A stretch of DNA of 64,000 bases from Streptomyces sp. NBC_01233 (GCF_035989305.1 NZ_CP108514.1:1364001-1428000), one strand, 5' to 3'. Shown: positions 17,121-26,038, counted from the stretch's first letter. The notes: a model not told the origin generated them from the sequence alone. Program-made: numbers and translations.

Positions 17121-18491
17121 TCACAGGGACCGCAGCGCGTGGTCGAGGACGCGGACACCGAAGTGCAGGGCTTCGACGGGGACCCGCTCGTCCACGCCGT
17201 GGAAGAGGGCCCAGTAGTCGAAGCCGGGCGGCAGCTTCAGCGGGGAGAAGCCGTAGCCGGTGATGCCGAGGCGGGAGAACTGCTTGGCGTCGGTGCCGCC
17301 CGCCATGCAGAAGGGCACCACGTGCCCGTCCGGGTCGAACCGCTCGACGGACTCGCGCAGGATCCCGAACGTCCGCCCGTCCACGGGGGCCTGGAGGGAG
17401 ACCTCCCGGTGGTGGAACTCCCACTGCACGTCGGGGCCGGTCAGCTCGTTCAAGGTGGCGGTGAACTCGGCTTCGCCGCCCGGCACCGTCCGCCCGTCCA
17501 CGTAGGCGGTGGCGTGTTCGGGGACCACGTTGAGCTTGTAACCGGCGCTCAGCATGGTCGGGTTGGCGCTGTTGCGCACGGTCGCCTCCAGCAGGGTGGC
17601 GGCCGGGCCGAGCTTGCCGAGGACCGTGTCGAGGTCGAAGCCGGGCCGGCGCGGGTCGACCGACAGGTCCTGCAGGGCCGCGAGTTCGGTGATGCAGGCG
17701 GTGACGGTGTCGGTGGGCCGGACCGGCCACTCGTACTCGCCGATCCGTGCCACGGCGGCGGCGAGGCGGCTGACCGCGTTGGCCTTGTTGGGCTTGGAGC
17801 CGTGCCCTGCGGTGCCGCGCGCGGTCAGCTTCAGCCAGGCCGTGCCCCGTTCGCCGGCGGCGATGGGGTAGAGGGCCCGGCCGCCGGGGCCGGTGTGCAC
17901 GGTGAAGGCGCCGGACTCGCTGATGCCCTCCGTGCAGCCCTCGAAGAGGTGCGGGTGCTGGTCCGCCAGGAAGCCCGATCCGTCGACCGCGCTGTCCTCC
18001 TCGTCGGCGGTGTAGGCGATCACGATGTCCCGCCGCGGCTTCACTCCGGCGCGCGCCCAGGACCGTACGACGGCCAGCACCATCGCGTCCATGTTCTTCA
18101 TGTCGACGGCGCCGCGCCCCCACACCACGCCGTCTCGGATCTCGCCGGAGAAGGGGTCCACGGTCCAGTCGGCGGCCTCGGCGGGCACGACGTCGAGGTG
18201 GCCGTGGACGAGGAGGGCCTCGGCGGTGGGATCGGTGCCCTCGATCCGGGCGACGACGTTGGTGCGGCCCGGGGTGCGCTCCAGCAGGACCGGTTCCAGG
18301 CCGGCAGCGGCGAGCCGCTCGGCGACGTATTCGGCAGCGGGGCGCTCCCGGCAGTCGCCGCCGCCCCGGTTGCTGGTGTCGATCCGGATGAGGCCCGAGG
18401 TGAACTCGACGGCCTCGTCGAGGGCCGCTTCGTCAACGGCGCCGCCGGCCTCGGCGAGTACCCCGTCATTGATTGCGTGCATGTCAGCCAT
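17121..18491 (-). CDS. M20 family dipeptidase/carboxypeptidase-like metallo-hydrolase
   Basis: 456 aa. Catalytic zinc motifs: LLVHGHLDVVPAEAADW (ligand His plus catalytic-site Asp), VWGRGAVDMKNMDAM (bridging Asp), AYTADEEDSA (catalytic Glu and ligand Glu) and a C-terminal LFHGVDERVPVE (ligand His). The lid/dimerisation domain occupies about residues 200-330 (TARGTAGHGSKPNKANAV). M20 enzymes hydrolyse dipeptides, N-acyl amino acids or similar amides. Its start overlaps the end of the M55 gene by 8 bp, which indicates translational coupling. Confidence 0.93.
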   Translation of the reverse strand: MADMHAINDGVLAEAGGAVDEAALDEAVEFTSGLIRIDTSNRGGGDCRERPAAEYVAERLAAAGLEPVLLERTPGRTNVVARIEGTDPTAEALLVHGHLDVVPAEAADWTVDPFSGEIRDGVVWGRGAVDMKNMDAMVLAVVRSWARAGVKPRRDIVIAYTADEEDSAVDGSGFLADQHPHLFEGCTEGISESGAFTVHTGPGGRALYPIAAGERGTAWLKLTARGTAGHGSKPNKANAVSRLAAAVARIGEYEWPVRPTDTVTACITELAALQDLSVDPRRPGFDLDTVLGKLGPAATLLEATVRNSANPTMLSAGYKLNVVPEHATAYVDGRTVPGGEAEFTATLNELTGPDVQWEFHHREVSLQAPVDGRTFGILRESVERFDPDGHVVPFCMAGGTDAKQFSRLGITGYGFSPLKLPPGFDYWALFHGVDERVPVEALHFGVRVLDHALRSL

Positions 18492-19317
18492 ACTGCTCCT
18501 CCACGGCCGCCGAGACGACCGTCGTGACCGCCTTGAAGGCGCGGATCCCCCCGTACATCGTCTCGCTGGTGTACGCGACCCTGCGCTCCCCGCACCGCTC
18601 CACGCCCGGGACCACCGTCGCGGCCATGGCCAGGTGCTCGGCGTCGAATTCCAGCTCCACGGCGAACGGGCCGGCGCCGACCGGCTCGTACCGCACGGCC
18701 AGGGCGGCCGCCTCCTTGGCCGCGGCCCGGATGTCGGCGGCGGTGCGGGCGGGGGTCCGGCAGACGGCGGCGTAGCGCGAGACGTGGTCCTTGACCGCGA
18801 CGGTCACCGCGTCCGGGGCGTAGCCGGCCGCGTCGACGCAGGTCAGGTCGTCGCCGGTGACGAGGACGACGGGGACGCCGTACTCGGCGACGACGTGTGC
18901 GTTGAGCAGCCCCTCGCTGGCGCGCACCTCGTTGACCCAGACCCCGGTGATGGAGTTGGCGAGGTAGGTGTGGGCGAGGACGCCCTCGGTGCCGGCGCCC
19001 GTGTGGTAGCCGACGAAGGCGATGCCGTCGACGTCGCCGTGCTGGACGCCCTCGACCATGGAGAGGGTCTTGTGGCGGCCGGTGAGCATCTCCGCGCGGG
19101 CGTCGAGCCGCTCCAGCAGCAGATTGCGCATGGTCCAGTGCGCCTCGTTGATGACGACCTGGTCGGCGCCGCCGTCGTAGAAGCCGAGCACGGCGGCGTT
19201 GACGTCGGAGGTGAACATCGACCGGCAGCGCTCCCACTGCGGGGTGCCGGGCAGCACGTCGGCGGGCCAGGTGACGCCGGTGGCGCCTTCCATGTCGGCG
19301 GAGATGAGGATCTTCAT
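18484..19317 (-). CDS. M55 family D-aminopeptidase (DppA-like)
   Basis: 277 aa from ATG 19317. The protein begins MKILISADMEGATGVTW; the ADMEG motif supplies zinc ligands in DppA of Bacillus subtilis. AFVGYHTGAGTEGVLAHTY holds the conserved His pair. DppA-type enzymes form decameric rings and cut D-Ala-D-Ala or D-Ala-Gly-Gly, products of peptidoglycan turnover. It is first in the three-gene M55-M20-S9 operon, consistent with stepwise use of wall-derived or other short peptides. Confidence 0.93.
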   Translation of the reverse strand: MKILISADMEGATGVTWPADVLPGTPQWERCRSMFTSDVNAAVLGFYDGGADQVVINEAHWTMRNLLLERLDARAEMLTGRHKTLSMVEGVQHGDVDGIAFVGYHTGAGTEGVLAHTYLANSITGVWVNEVRASEGLLNAHVVAEYGVPVVLVTGDDLTCVDAAGYAPDAVTVAVKDHVSRYAAVCRTPARTAADIRAAAKEAAALAVRYEPVGAGPFAVELEFDAEHLAMAATVVPGVERCGERRVAYTSETMYGGIRAFKAVTTVVSAAVEEQYG

Positions 19318-19464
19318 CGGGCCCCCGTGCGGTCGGATGCGCAGGGCCCCACACTAACCGCCGCGCCCCTCCCCGGCCCGGGGCCACGCCCGGCTCCCGC
19401 GGGCCGGTTCAGTTCACCCGATCCGGTGAGGCCGCATGCCCGGCCCCACCGGCAACGGCCGGGC

Positions 19465-19908
19465 TCAGGCCTCGACTTCGGCGGCCAGCTTCTCCAGCAC
19501 GCTGTCGTAGATGCGGCCGAGGCCCCTGGGCGCGAAGGTGCGCTCGAAGAAGCCGCCGATGCCGCCGGCGCCGTTCCAGACGGTGGTGACGACGGCCTTG
19601 GACTTGCCCTCGCCGGCCGGGGTGACCACCCAGGTCGTGACCATGGAGGAGTTGCGGTCCTTCTCCACGAGCTGTCCGTCGGTGGGCTCGGTGACCTCGA
19701 GCAGGCAGTCGCGCACGCGCTTGCTGGTGGCCTGGAGCTTCCAGTGCACGAGGGTGCCCTCGCCGTCGCCGCCCTCGCGCACCTCGTACTCGCTGAAGTG
19801 CTCGGGCAGCAGCTTGCTCCGGGTTCCGCTGTAGTCCGCCAGCGTGTCGAAGACCGTCTCCGCGTCGGCTTCGATGATGCGCTCCGTGGTGGCCTCGACC
19901 TGCGCCAT
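19465..19908 (-). CDS. SRPBCC family protein
   Basis: 147 aa from ATG 19908. The layout IIEADAETVFDTLADYSG, a central LVHWKLQATSKRVRDCLLEV and a C-terminal helix FFERTFAPRGLGRIYDSVLEKL is that of START/polyketide-cyclase-like ligand-binding domains. Such proteins bind hydrophobic small molecules; the ligand is not predictable. It stands alone between the peptidase operon promoter and the Cys-rich gene. Confidence 0.85.
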   Translation of the reverse strand: MAQVEATTERIIEADAETVFDTLADYSGTRSKLLPEHFSEYEVREGGDGEGTLVHWKLQATSKRVRDCLLEVTEPTDGQLVEKDRNSSMVTTWVVTPAGEGKSKAVVTTVWNGAGGIGGFFERTFAPRGLGRIYDSVLEKLAAEVEA

Positions 19909-19983
19909 GCCTGTTCCTCCAGCAGTTGTGTCCGCTCGTCACGGCGAAGCCAACCACCTCCGGGGCGGGGGCCCAAATCCGGG

Positions 19984-20232
19984 TCAGACGTGACAGCGGA
20001 CGGACACGAGCAGGGTGTCGGCGGGCAGCCCGGCGAGATAGGCCTCGCCCGCGCCCGGTTCCTGCAAGTACGGCGGCGTGCGGGGACAGCTCGCGGGGTC
20101 GTCGCAGGCACCGTGGACGGGATCGCAGCCCTCCTCGCACCACCAGCCGTCGAGCGTCAGCACGTTGCCGTGACTGACCGCCTGGTCGGCGCGGAAGGCG
20201 AGGAATTCCTCCCGGCTGCGCCCGCCGGCCAT
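19984..20232 (-). CDS. Small cysteine-rich hypothetical protein
   Basis: 82 aa from ATG 20232 (MAGGRSREEFLAFRADQ). Five cysteines are clustered as WWCEEGCDPVHGACDDPASC with one more at the C-terminus (VRCHV), a spacing that could bind a metal. An alternative start at 20304 would place the start inside the neighbouring regulatory box and is not favoured. Divergent from the radical SAM gene; the SOS-type box lies between them. Conserved hypothetical in streptomycetes as far as I recall; function unknown. Confidence 0.6.
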   Translation of the reverse strand: MAGGRSREEFLAFRADQAVSHGNVLTLDGWWCEEGCDPVHGACDDPASCPRTPPYLQEPGAGEAYLAGLPADTLLVSVRCHV

Positions 20233-20304
20233 CCTGAGAGGGTCGTCCTCGCCGCGGAGGCCGCCACCGCGCCGACCAGCGGATATCCCGGCCCGCACGA
20301 TCAT

Positions 20305-20320
20305 GGGAACGTTTGTTCTA
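20305..20320 (+). promoter_or_regulatory. Candidate LexA (SOS) box
   Basis: GGGAACGTTTGTTCTA contains GAAC-N4-GTTC, the core of the actinobacterial SOS box (consensus TCGAACN4GTTCGA). It overlaps a TATTCT hexamer (20319-20324) that fits a -10 element for the radical SAM gene starting at 20354, the expected place for a repressor site. Confidence 0.6.
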
Positions 20321-20353
20321 TTCTCTCGGCAGAGCCAGCACGGGAGGCGCACC

Positions 20354-21384
20354 ATGCGCTGGGAGAACCTGACCGAGGGCACCGCGGGCCCGGCCGCACT
20401 CTTCGGGGCCGACGCCGTCGTGACGCGGACCTTCGACACCCCCGAATTCCGCGGGATCACCTTCCACGAGGTGCGGGCCCGGTCGATCGTCAACCGGGTG
20501 CCCGGGGCCTCGCGCATGCCGTTCGAATGGACCGTGAACCCCTACCGGGGGTGCAGCCACGCCTGTGTGTACTGCTTCGCCCGCAAGACGCACAGCCACC
20601 TCGACCTCGACACCGGACTCGGCTTCGACTCGCAGATCGTCGTCAAGACCAACGCCCCCGAACTGCTGCGCCGCGAGCTCGGCTCGCCCCGCTGGAGCGG
20701 CACCCACATCGCCATGGGCACCAACGTCGACTGCTACCAGCGCTCCGAAGGCCGCTACCGGCTGATGCCCGCATCATCGAGGCCCTGCGCGACCACGCCA
20801 ACCCCTTCTCGATCCTCACCAAGGGCATGCTGATCCTGCGCGACCTCCCCCTCCTGCGGGAGGCCGCCGAGCTCACCAAGGTCGGGATCTCCGTCTCCGT
20901 CGGCTTCACCGACACCTCGCTGTGGCGGACCGTCGAGCCCGGCACGCCGTCCCCCGCCGCCCGGCTGGGCGCCGTACGGACCCTCACGGACGCCGGCATC
21001 GAGTGCGGGGTGCTGATGGCACCGGTGATCCCCTTCCTCGGGGACCGCCCGGAGCAGCTGCGGGCCACCGTCCGCGCCGTCGCCGAGTCCGGGGCGACCT
21101 CCGTGACACCCCTGGTACTCCATCTGCGCCCCGGCGCCCGCGAGTGGTTCACGGCCTGGCTGGGCGAGCACCATCCGCACCTCGTGGAGCGGTACGAGCG
21201 GATGTACGCGGGCGGCTCGTACGCCCCCACCTGGTACCAGCGCCGGATCACCCGCCAAGTCCACGAACTCGCGGCCGAATTCGGCATCGGGCCGTCCCGT
21301 CGCGGCGAGGCCCGCCGGATCGTGACACCCGGGCGTCCGGCCGCGGAGGCTCCCGCCCGGGCCACCCAGCTCACCCTGCTCTGA
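20354..21384 (+). pseudogene. Rv2578c-like radical SAM protein, disrupted by a 1-nt deletion
   Basis: From ATG 20354 (GGGAGG upstream) the frame runs through the spore-photoproduct-lyase-like radical SAM motif NPYRGCSHACVYCFARKTH (CxxxCxxC) to about 20768, then goes out of frame. The other frame continues at once with RIIEALRDHANPFSILTKG and keeps family sequence to the stop at 21384. The break is at GATGCCCGCATC, where one more C would give a 343-residue protein, the normal family length. It is either a true inactivating deletion or a sequencing error in a C run. The mycobacterial relative has, as I recall, been listed with DNA-damage genes. Confidence 0.8.
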
Positions 21385-21496
21385 CCTCGGACGGCCTCTG
21401 AAGGCTCATCACATCGGGCCAATGAGCAGCCAAATCCCGCCTTCCAGGCATGGTTTCCGGGACGATTCCGCCCAGAACCCTCGGCTGGGAGGCCCC

Positions 21497-23053
21497 ATGC
21501 TGCACCCCTTGAAGAAGCGCGCCGCTGTCCTGCTGTCGATCGCCACCGTCGCCACCGCCCTCGCGAGCCCGGTCACGGCGGCCCCCGCGGCGGAGCGGGC
21601 CGCCGCGCTGCGGTGGACCGGCTGCGCGACCCCGCGCTATCCCACCTTGCAGTGTGCCTCCCTCAAGGTCCCCCTCGACCACGCCAGGCCCGCCGGACGC
21701 CAGATCTCCCTCGCCCTGACCCGGGTCCCCCACACCGCCGCGACCTCCCAGGGCCCGCTGCTGGTCAACCCGGGCGGGCCGGGCGGCAGCGGCCGCAGCC
21801 TGGCCGGATTCATCGCCTCCGCCCTCCCCAAGGACGTGGCCGCGCAGTACGACGTGATCGGCTTCGACCCCCGGGGCGTCGGCAAGAGCGAGCCCGCCCT
21901 CGACTGCGGGGCCGGCCACTTCGCCCCCGTCCGGCCGGACTCCGTACCCCGCGACGCGGCGACCGAGCGGGCCAACCTGGAGCGCGTGCAGGCCTTCGCC
22001 GAGTCCTGCCGGGCCAAGCACGCGGACGTGCTGCCGCACATCGACACCGTGTCGGCGGCGCGGGACATCGAGCTGCTGCGCGCCGCCCTCGGCGCCCAGC
22101 GGATCAGCTACTTCGGCTACTCGTACGGGACCTACCTGGGCGCGGTGTACGCCAAGCTCCACCCGGGCCGGGTGCACCGGCTCGTCCTGGACTCCGTGGT
22201 CGACCCGGGCGGGGTCTGGTACGAGGACAACCTGGCCCAGGACCGGGCCTTCGACGCCCGCCACAAGGCGTTCCTGGCCTGGGTGGCCGCGCACGACGCG
22301 ACGTACGGGCTCGGCACCCACGCGGCGGCGGTCGAGGAGCGCTGGTACGCGATGCGGGAGGCGGTGCGGGAGACCCCGGCGGGCGGCAGGGTGGGTGCGG
22401 CCGAGCTGGAGGACACCTACATGCCGGGCGGCTACTACAACGGCTACTGGCCGAACCTCGCCGAGGCCTTCGCGGCCTACGCGGTGAAGCAGGACCCGAA
22501 GCCGCTGGTGGCGGCCTACGAGCGGTTCGGCGCGGTGGAGCCCTCCGCGGGCAACGGCTACAGCGTCTACACGGCGGTGCAGTGCCGGGACTCGGCCTGG
22601 CCGAGGGACTGGAACCAGTGGCGCGCGGACATGTGGCGCACCCACGCCGAGGCCCCGTTCATGACCTGGAACAACGCCTGGTACAACGCACCGTGCGCGT
22701 TCTGGCCGACGGAGGCGCTGCAGGCCCCGGACGTGACCAACGCGGATCTGCCGCCCGCCCTCCTCCTCCAGGCGACGGAGGACGCCGCGACCCCGTTCGG
22801 GGGTGCGCTCAGCATGCGGGACAAGCTGAAGGGCTCGGCCCTGGTCGTGGAGGAGGGCGGCGGCAACCACGGCATCGCGCTGAGCGGCAACAAGTGCCTG
22901 GACGAGAAGGTGTCGGCGTACCTGAGGACGGGGCGGGCCGCGGACGCCACCTGCCCCGCCCAGGCGGCCCCGAAGCCGGCCGCGGCGACCCGCGCGGTCC
23001 CGCCCTCGGCGGGCGGCGCGGCCCTGCACGGCCTGCTCGGCTTCCGGGGCTGA
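21497..23053 (+). CDS. Secreted alpha/beta hydrolase, tripeptidyl aminopeptidase-like
   Basis: 518 aa from ATG 21497 (GGGAGG upstream). Signal peptide MLHPLKKRAAVLLSIATVAT with cleavage probably after AAPA. The mature enzyme shows LVNPGGPGGSG (oxyanion region), nucleophile Ser209 in GYSYGTYLG, Asp429 in TEDAATPFGG and His458 in GGGNHGIAL, the order of the Streptomyces tripeptidyl aminopeptidase/SlpD-E group of the alpha/beta-hydrolase fold. It probably removes tripeptides or other N-terminal pieces from extracellular proteins. Monocistronic, with a strong hairpin after the stop. Confidence 0.92.
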   Translation: MLHPLKKRAAVLLSIATVATALASPVTAAPAAERAAALRWTGCATPRYPTLQCASLKVPLDHARPAGRQISLALTRVPHTAATSQGPLLVNPGGPGGSGRSLAGFIASALPKDVAAQYDVIGFDPRGVGKSEPALDCGAGHFAPVRPDSVPRDAATERANLERVQAFAESCRAKHADVLPHIDTVSAARDIELLRAALGAQRISYFGYSYGTYLGAVYAKLHPGRVHRLVLDSVVDPGGVWYEDNLAQDRAFDARHKAFLAWVAAHDATYGLGTHAAAVEERWYAMREAVRETPAGGRVGAAELEDTYMPGGYYNGYWPNLAEAFAAYAVKQDPKPLVAAYERFGAVEPSAGNGYSVYTAVQCRDSAWPRDWNQWRADMWRTHAEAPFMTWNNAWYNAPCAFWPTEALQAPDVTNADLPPALLLQATEDAATPFGGALSMRDKLKGSALVVEEGGGNHGIALSGNKCLDEKVSAYLRTGRAADATCPAQAAPKPAAATRAVPPSAGGAALHGLLGFRG

Positions 23054-23060
23054 GCGGCCC

Positions 23061-23086
23061 GCCGGCCGGCCGGTGGGCCGGCCGGC
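23061..23086. terminator. Perfect 11-bp GC hairpin between convergent genes
   Basis: GCCGGCCGGCC (23061-23071), loop GGTG, GGCCGGCCGGC (23076-23086), 7 bp after the hydrolase stop and just before the end of the leftward HEAT gene; likely terminates both. Confidence 0.75.
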
Positions 23087-23096
23087 GCCGGTCCCG

Positions 23097-23648
23097 TCAG
23101 GCGAGCGCGCGCAGCGCGGCCGTGGCCGCCACCGCGAGGCGGGGGTGGGACTGGGCGCGGGTGAGGAGTTCGCGCGCGCGGGGGTCGGCGAGGGCCCCGA
23201 GCCCCTCCACGCAGGCCAGGGCCACCCGCCAGTACGGGTCGTTCGGGGACAGCAGCCGCGACAGGGTGGTCAGCAGGGCCGGTACGGACTCGGGGGCGCG
23301 CAGGGCGGTGAGCAGCCGGACGGGCTGGAGCGCGTAGGCCGTGCGCAGGCCGTTGGTGGCGAGGGCCGCCGCCGCGCGGGCGGTGCGCGGGTCGTCCAGG
23401 ACGGCCAGCGCCTCGGCGGCGGCCGCGCAGCGGGGCGGGTCACGGTGGTTGAGGAGGAGGACGAGGGATTCGAAGGCCCGGCGGTCGCCCGCGAGGCCCA
23501 GCCGGTACGCGGCCAGTTCGCGGGCCCACAGCGGCAGCCCGGCGGAGGTCAGGGAGGCCGCCAGGCCGTCGGGGCCGGCCGTGAGCAGCACCTCGTACTC
23601 GGGGGACTGCCCCGCCTCCGCCCGCAGGCGCTCCAGCACGTCGTTCAC
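23097..23648 (-). CDS. HEAT-repeat-like hypothetical protein
   Basis: 183 aa from ATG 23648 (MNDVLERLRAEAGQSPEYEV). The sequence is almost all alpha-helical with regularly spaced helix pairs (WARELAAYRLGLAGDRRAFE, AAEALAVLDDPRTARAAAAL, PYWRVALACVEGLGALADP), the rhythm of HEAT/armadillo repeats used as protein-binding scaffolds. Some databases call relatives adenylosuccinate lyase, for which I see no catalytic motif. Partner unknown. Confidence 0.75.
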   Translation of the reverse strand: MNDVLERLRAEAGQSPEYEVLLTAGPDGLAASLTSAGLPLWARELAAYRLGLAGDRRAFESLVLLLNHRDPPRCAAAAEALAVLDDPRTARAAAALATNGLRTAYALQPVRLLTALRAPESVPALLTTLSRLLSPNDPYWRVALACVEGLGALADPRARELLTRAQSHPRLAVAATAALRALA

Positions 23649-24078
23649 GCGGCCACCCTAGGCCGACGCGGGGGTCGCCACGCCGGGTTCCGGGAGATCG
23701 GCGGAGGCGGGTTGATCGATGATCGATGATCGGTACATTTGGGCGGTACAGGTCACATCTCCGCGCTCTGGCGGACCAGTTACCGGCGAGTTACTGTTCT
23801 GACAACACGTACGAGGGCGGCCTGGTGACGCAGCCGCCTCGTGCCGGTCGGTTCTTTCTCGCACGGCGTGACCCCGGGACAGGGTTCCGCCGCTTCCACC
23901 CTCCGGGCTGCCTTCCCTCTGGGCCCTCCCGCCGGGTTCCCTCCCCTTGGGCCCTCTGCCTCGGGGTTCTTCACCGCACGGCATTCCGTACGACCCTCCG
24001 CACGGCTTTCCGTACGGCACCCGCGCGCTGTGCGCCGCGCGTCCCCCAGTCGTCACCCTCTTCCACTGGAGTCCCTCG
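23649..24078 (+). promoter_or_regulatory. 430-bp promoter/leader of the 3-hydroxyacyl-CoA dehydrogenase gene
   Basis: Non-coding as far as I can see. It holds the 23-bp motif at 23712, AT-richer promoter-like DNA around 23760-23810 (GTTACTGTTCTGACAACACG), a long C/T-rich tract and a 19-bp direct repeat CCGCACGGCNTTCCGTACG at 23974-23992 and 23998-24016 (24-bp period). The direct repeat could be a regulator site; the leader may exceed 200 nt. Confidence 0.5.
23712..23734 (+). promoter_or_regulatory. 23-bp motif shared with the ccr promoter region (copy 1)
   Basis: Begins TTGATCGAT and ends ATCGGT, with overlapping GATCGATGATC repeats. It matches the sequence at 26960-26982 at 20 of 23 positions. 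Both copies stand upstream of acyl-CoA genes that flank a TetR regulator, which makes them candidate operators. Confidence 0.5.
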
Positions 24079-25875
24079 ATGGACCGTCAGTCCAGTCACC
24101 CCACCCTCCAGACCATCGCCGTCGTCGGCCTCGGCACGATGGGCACCGGCATCGCCGAGGTCCTCGCCCGGGCCGGCCGCGAGGTCATCGGCATCGACGT
24201 CAGCGAGACCGCCGCCCGCCGGGCCGCGGCCGCCCTCGCGTCGGCCACCGCGCGCTCCGTCACCCGGGAGCGCCTCACCGAGCAGGAGCGGGCGGACGTG
24301 CTCGCCCGCTTCCGCACCTTCACCGACCTGGCCGCCGCCGCCGAGGCCGACCTCGTGATCGAGGTCGTGCCCGAGTCGTACGAGGTCAAGCAGCAGGTGT
24401 TCCGCGAGCTCGACGCGATCGTGCGCCCCGACACCATCCTGGCCACGGGCACCAACGCCCTCTCCGTGACCCGGATGGCCGCCGAGTCCCAGCGCCCCGA
24501 GCGCGTGCTGGGCCTGCACTTCTTCAACCCGGCCCCGGCGATGAAGCTGGTCGAGGTCGTCTCCTGCGTCCTCACCGCCCCGCCGGCCGTGGAGGCGGTC
24601 ACCGAGCTGGCCCGCGAGCTCGGCAAGGAGCCCGTCGCGGTCGGCGACCGGCCCGGTTTCGTCGCCGACGGCCTGCTCTTCGGCTACCTCAACCAGGCCG
24701 CCGCCATGTACGAGGCGAACTACGCCTCCCGCGAGGACATCGACGCGGCGATGCGGCTCGGCTGCGGTCTGCCCATGGGCCCGCTCGCGCTGCTCGACCT
24801 GATCGGCGTGGACACCGCCCGTACCGTCCTGGAGGCCATGTACGCCTCCTCCGGCGACCGGCTGCACGCCCCGGCCCCGATCCTCGGGCAGCTCGCCGCC
24901 GCGGGCCTGACCGGGCAGAAGTCGGGCCGCGGCTTCTACACCTACGAGGCGGCCGGCAGCTCCACCGTCGTGCGCGACCTCCAGACCCCGCTGGACGGGT
25001 CCCTGCTCGGTGCGGGCCGTCCGGTCGCCTCGGTCGGCGTGGCCGGCTCCGGCACCATGGCGAGCGGGATCGCCCAGGTCTTCGCCCAGGCCGGGTACGA
25101 CGTGGTGCTGGCCGCCCGCAGCCAGGAGAAGGCGGACGCGGCGAAAGCCGCCATCGGCAAGTCCTTGGGCCGTGCGGTGTCCAAGGGCCGGCTGACGCAG
25201 GAGGCCGCGGACCAGACCCTGGACCGGATCACCCCGGCCGGTTCGCTGGACGCCTTCGCCGAGGTGGACCTGGCCGTGGAGGCCGTCGCCGAGGACCTGG
25301 CGGTCAAGCAGGAGCTGTTCGCCACCCTGGACAAGGTCTGCAAGCCGGGTGCGGTGCTGGCCACCACCACCTCCTCGCTGCCGGTGATCGCGATCGCCCG
25401 CGTGACCTCGCGCCCGCAGGACGTGATCGGCATGCACTTCTTCAACCCGGCGCCGGCGATGAAGCTGGTCGAGGTGGTCCGGACCGTCCTGACCGCCGAC
25501 GACGTGCACGCCACGGTCCGCGAGATCTGCGTGAAGGTGCGCAAGCACCCGGTGGACTGCGGGGACCGGGCCGGCTTCATCGTGAACGCGCTGCTGTTCC
25601 CGTACCTCAACAACGCGATCAAGATGGTCGAGCAGCACTACGCCGGCATCGACCAGATCGACGCGGCGATGAAGCTCGGCGGCGGCTACCCGATGGGGCC
25701 GTTCGAGCTCCTCGACGTGGTCGGCCTCGACGTCTCCCTGGCCATCGAGAAGGTCCTCCACAAGGAGTTCCGCGACCCCGGCCTGGCCCCGTCCCCGCTG
25801 CTGGAGCACCTGGTGGCGGCGGGCTGCCTGGGCCGGAAGACCGGCCGCGGATTCCGTGAGTACGCCCGCCGGTAA
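24079..25875 (+). CDS. 3-hydroxyacyl-CoA dehydrogenase, two fused copies
   Basis: 598 aa from ATG 24079. The protein is a head-to-tail duplication of a 3-hydroxybutyryl-CoA dehydrogenase unit of about 300 residues. Each half has an NAD-binding motif (VVGLGTMGTGIAEVLARAG near residue 14; VAGSGTMASGIAQVFAQAG near 322), the catalytic HFFNPAPAMKLVEV (His147 and His453) and the C-terminal dimer domain (GLPMGPLALLDLIG; GYPMGPFELLDVVG). It interconverts 3-hydroxyacyl-CoA and 3-oxoacyl-CoA, probably the C4 step that leads to crotonyl-CoA for the downstream ccr operon. Both halves keep catalytic residues. Confidence 0.93.
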   Translation: MDRQSSHPTLQTIAVVGLGTMGTGIAEVLARAGREVIGIDVSETAARRAAAALASATARSVTRERLTEQERADVLARFRTFTDLAAAAEADLVIEVVPESYEVKQQVFRELDAIVRPDTILATGTNALSVTRMAAESQRPERVLGLHFFNPAPAMKLVEVVSCVLTAPPAVEAVTELARELGKEPVAVGDRPGFVADGLLFGYLNQAAAMYEANYASREDIDAAMRLGCGLPMGPLALLDLIGVDTARTVLEAMYASSGDRLHAPAPILGQLAAAGLTGQKSGRGFYTYEAAGSSTVVRDLQTPLDGSLLGAGRPVASVGVAGSGTMASGIAQVFAQAGYDVVLAARSQEKADAAKAAIGKSLGRAVSKGRLTQEAADQTLDRITPAGSLDAFAEVDLAVEAVAEDLAVKQELFATLDKVCKPGAVLATTTSSLPVIAIARVTSRPQDVIGMHFFNPAPAMKLVEVVRTVLTADDVHATVREICVKVRKHPVDCGDRAGFIVNALLFPYLNNAIKMVEQHYAGIDQIDAAMKLGGGYPMGPFELLDVVGLDVSLAIEKVLHKEFRDPGLAPSPLLEHLVAAGCLGRKTGRGFREYARR

Positions 25876-26038
25876 CCGGTCGGGCCACGAGCCGGATGCG
25901 TGGGGAGGGCTGCTCGGGTCCGCCGGACCCTCACGGCGGACTGACCCTCCCGAGCCCAGTGCGGGCTCTCCCCCGCATCCACCCCTCTCCTACCCCCCGC
26001 AGGCGCGCTCCCCTGCGCGAATGAAGTACTTTCGCTCT

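Noticed and set aside
16035..18527. 830-codon plus-strand frame over the peptidase genes
   Set aside because: Antisense to the M20 and S9 peptidase genes, whose catalytic motifs are all present on the minus strand.
23712..23734. Origin-like or DnaA-type cluster
   Set aside because: GATC-rich repeats recall replication signals, but DnaA boxes (TTGTCCACA-like) are absent and a near copy lies upstream of ccr.
23947..24078. In-frame N-terminal extension of the 3-hydroxyacyl-CoA dehydrogenase
   Set aside because: The extension is Pro/Arg-rich and includes a direct repeat; ATG 24079 with an upstream TGGAG gives the normal family N-terminus.
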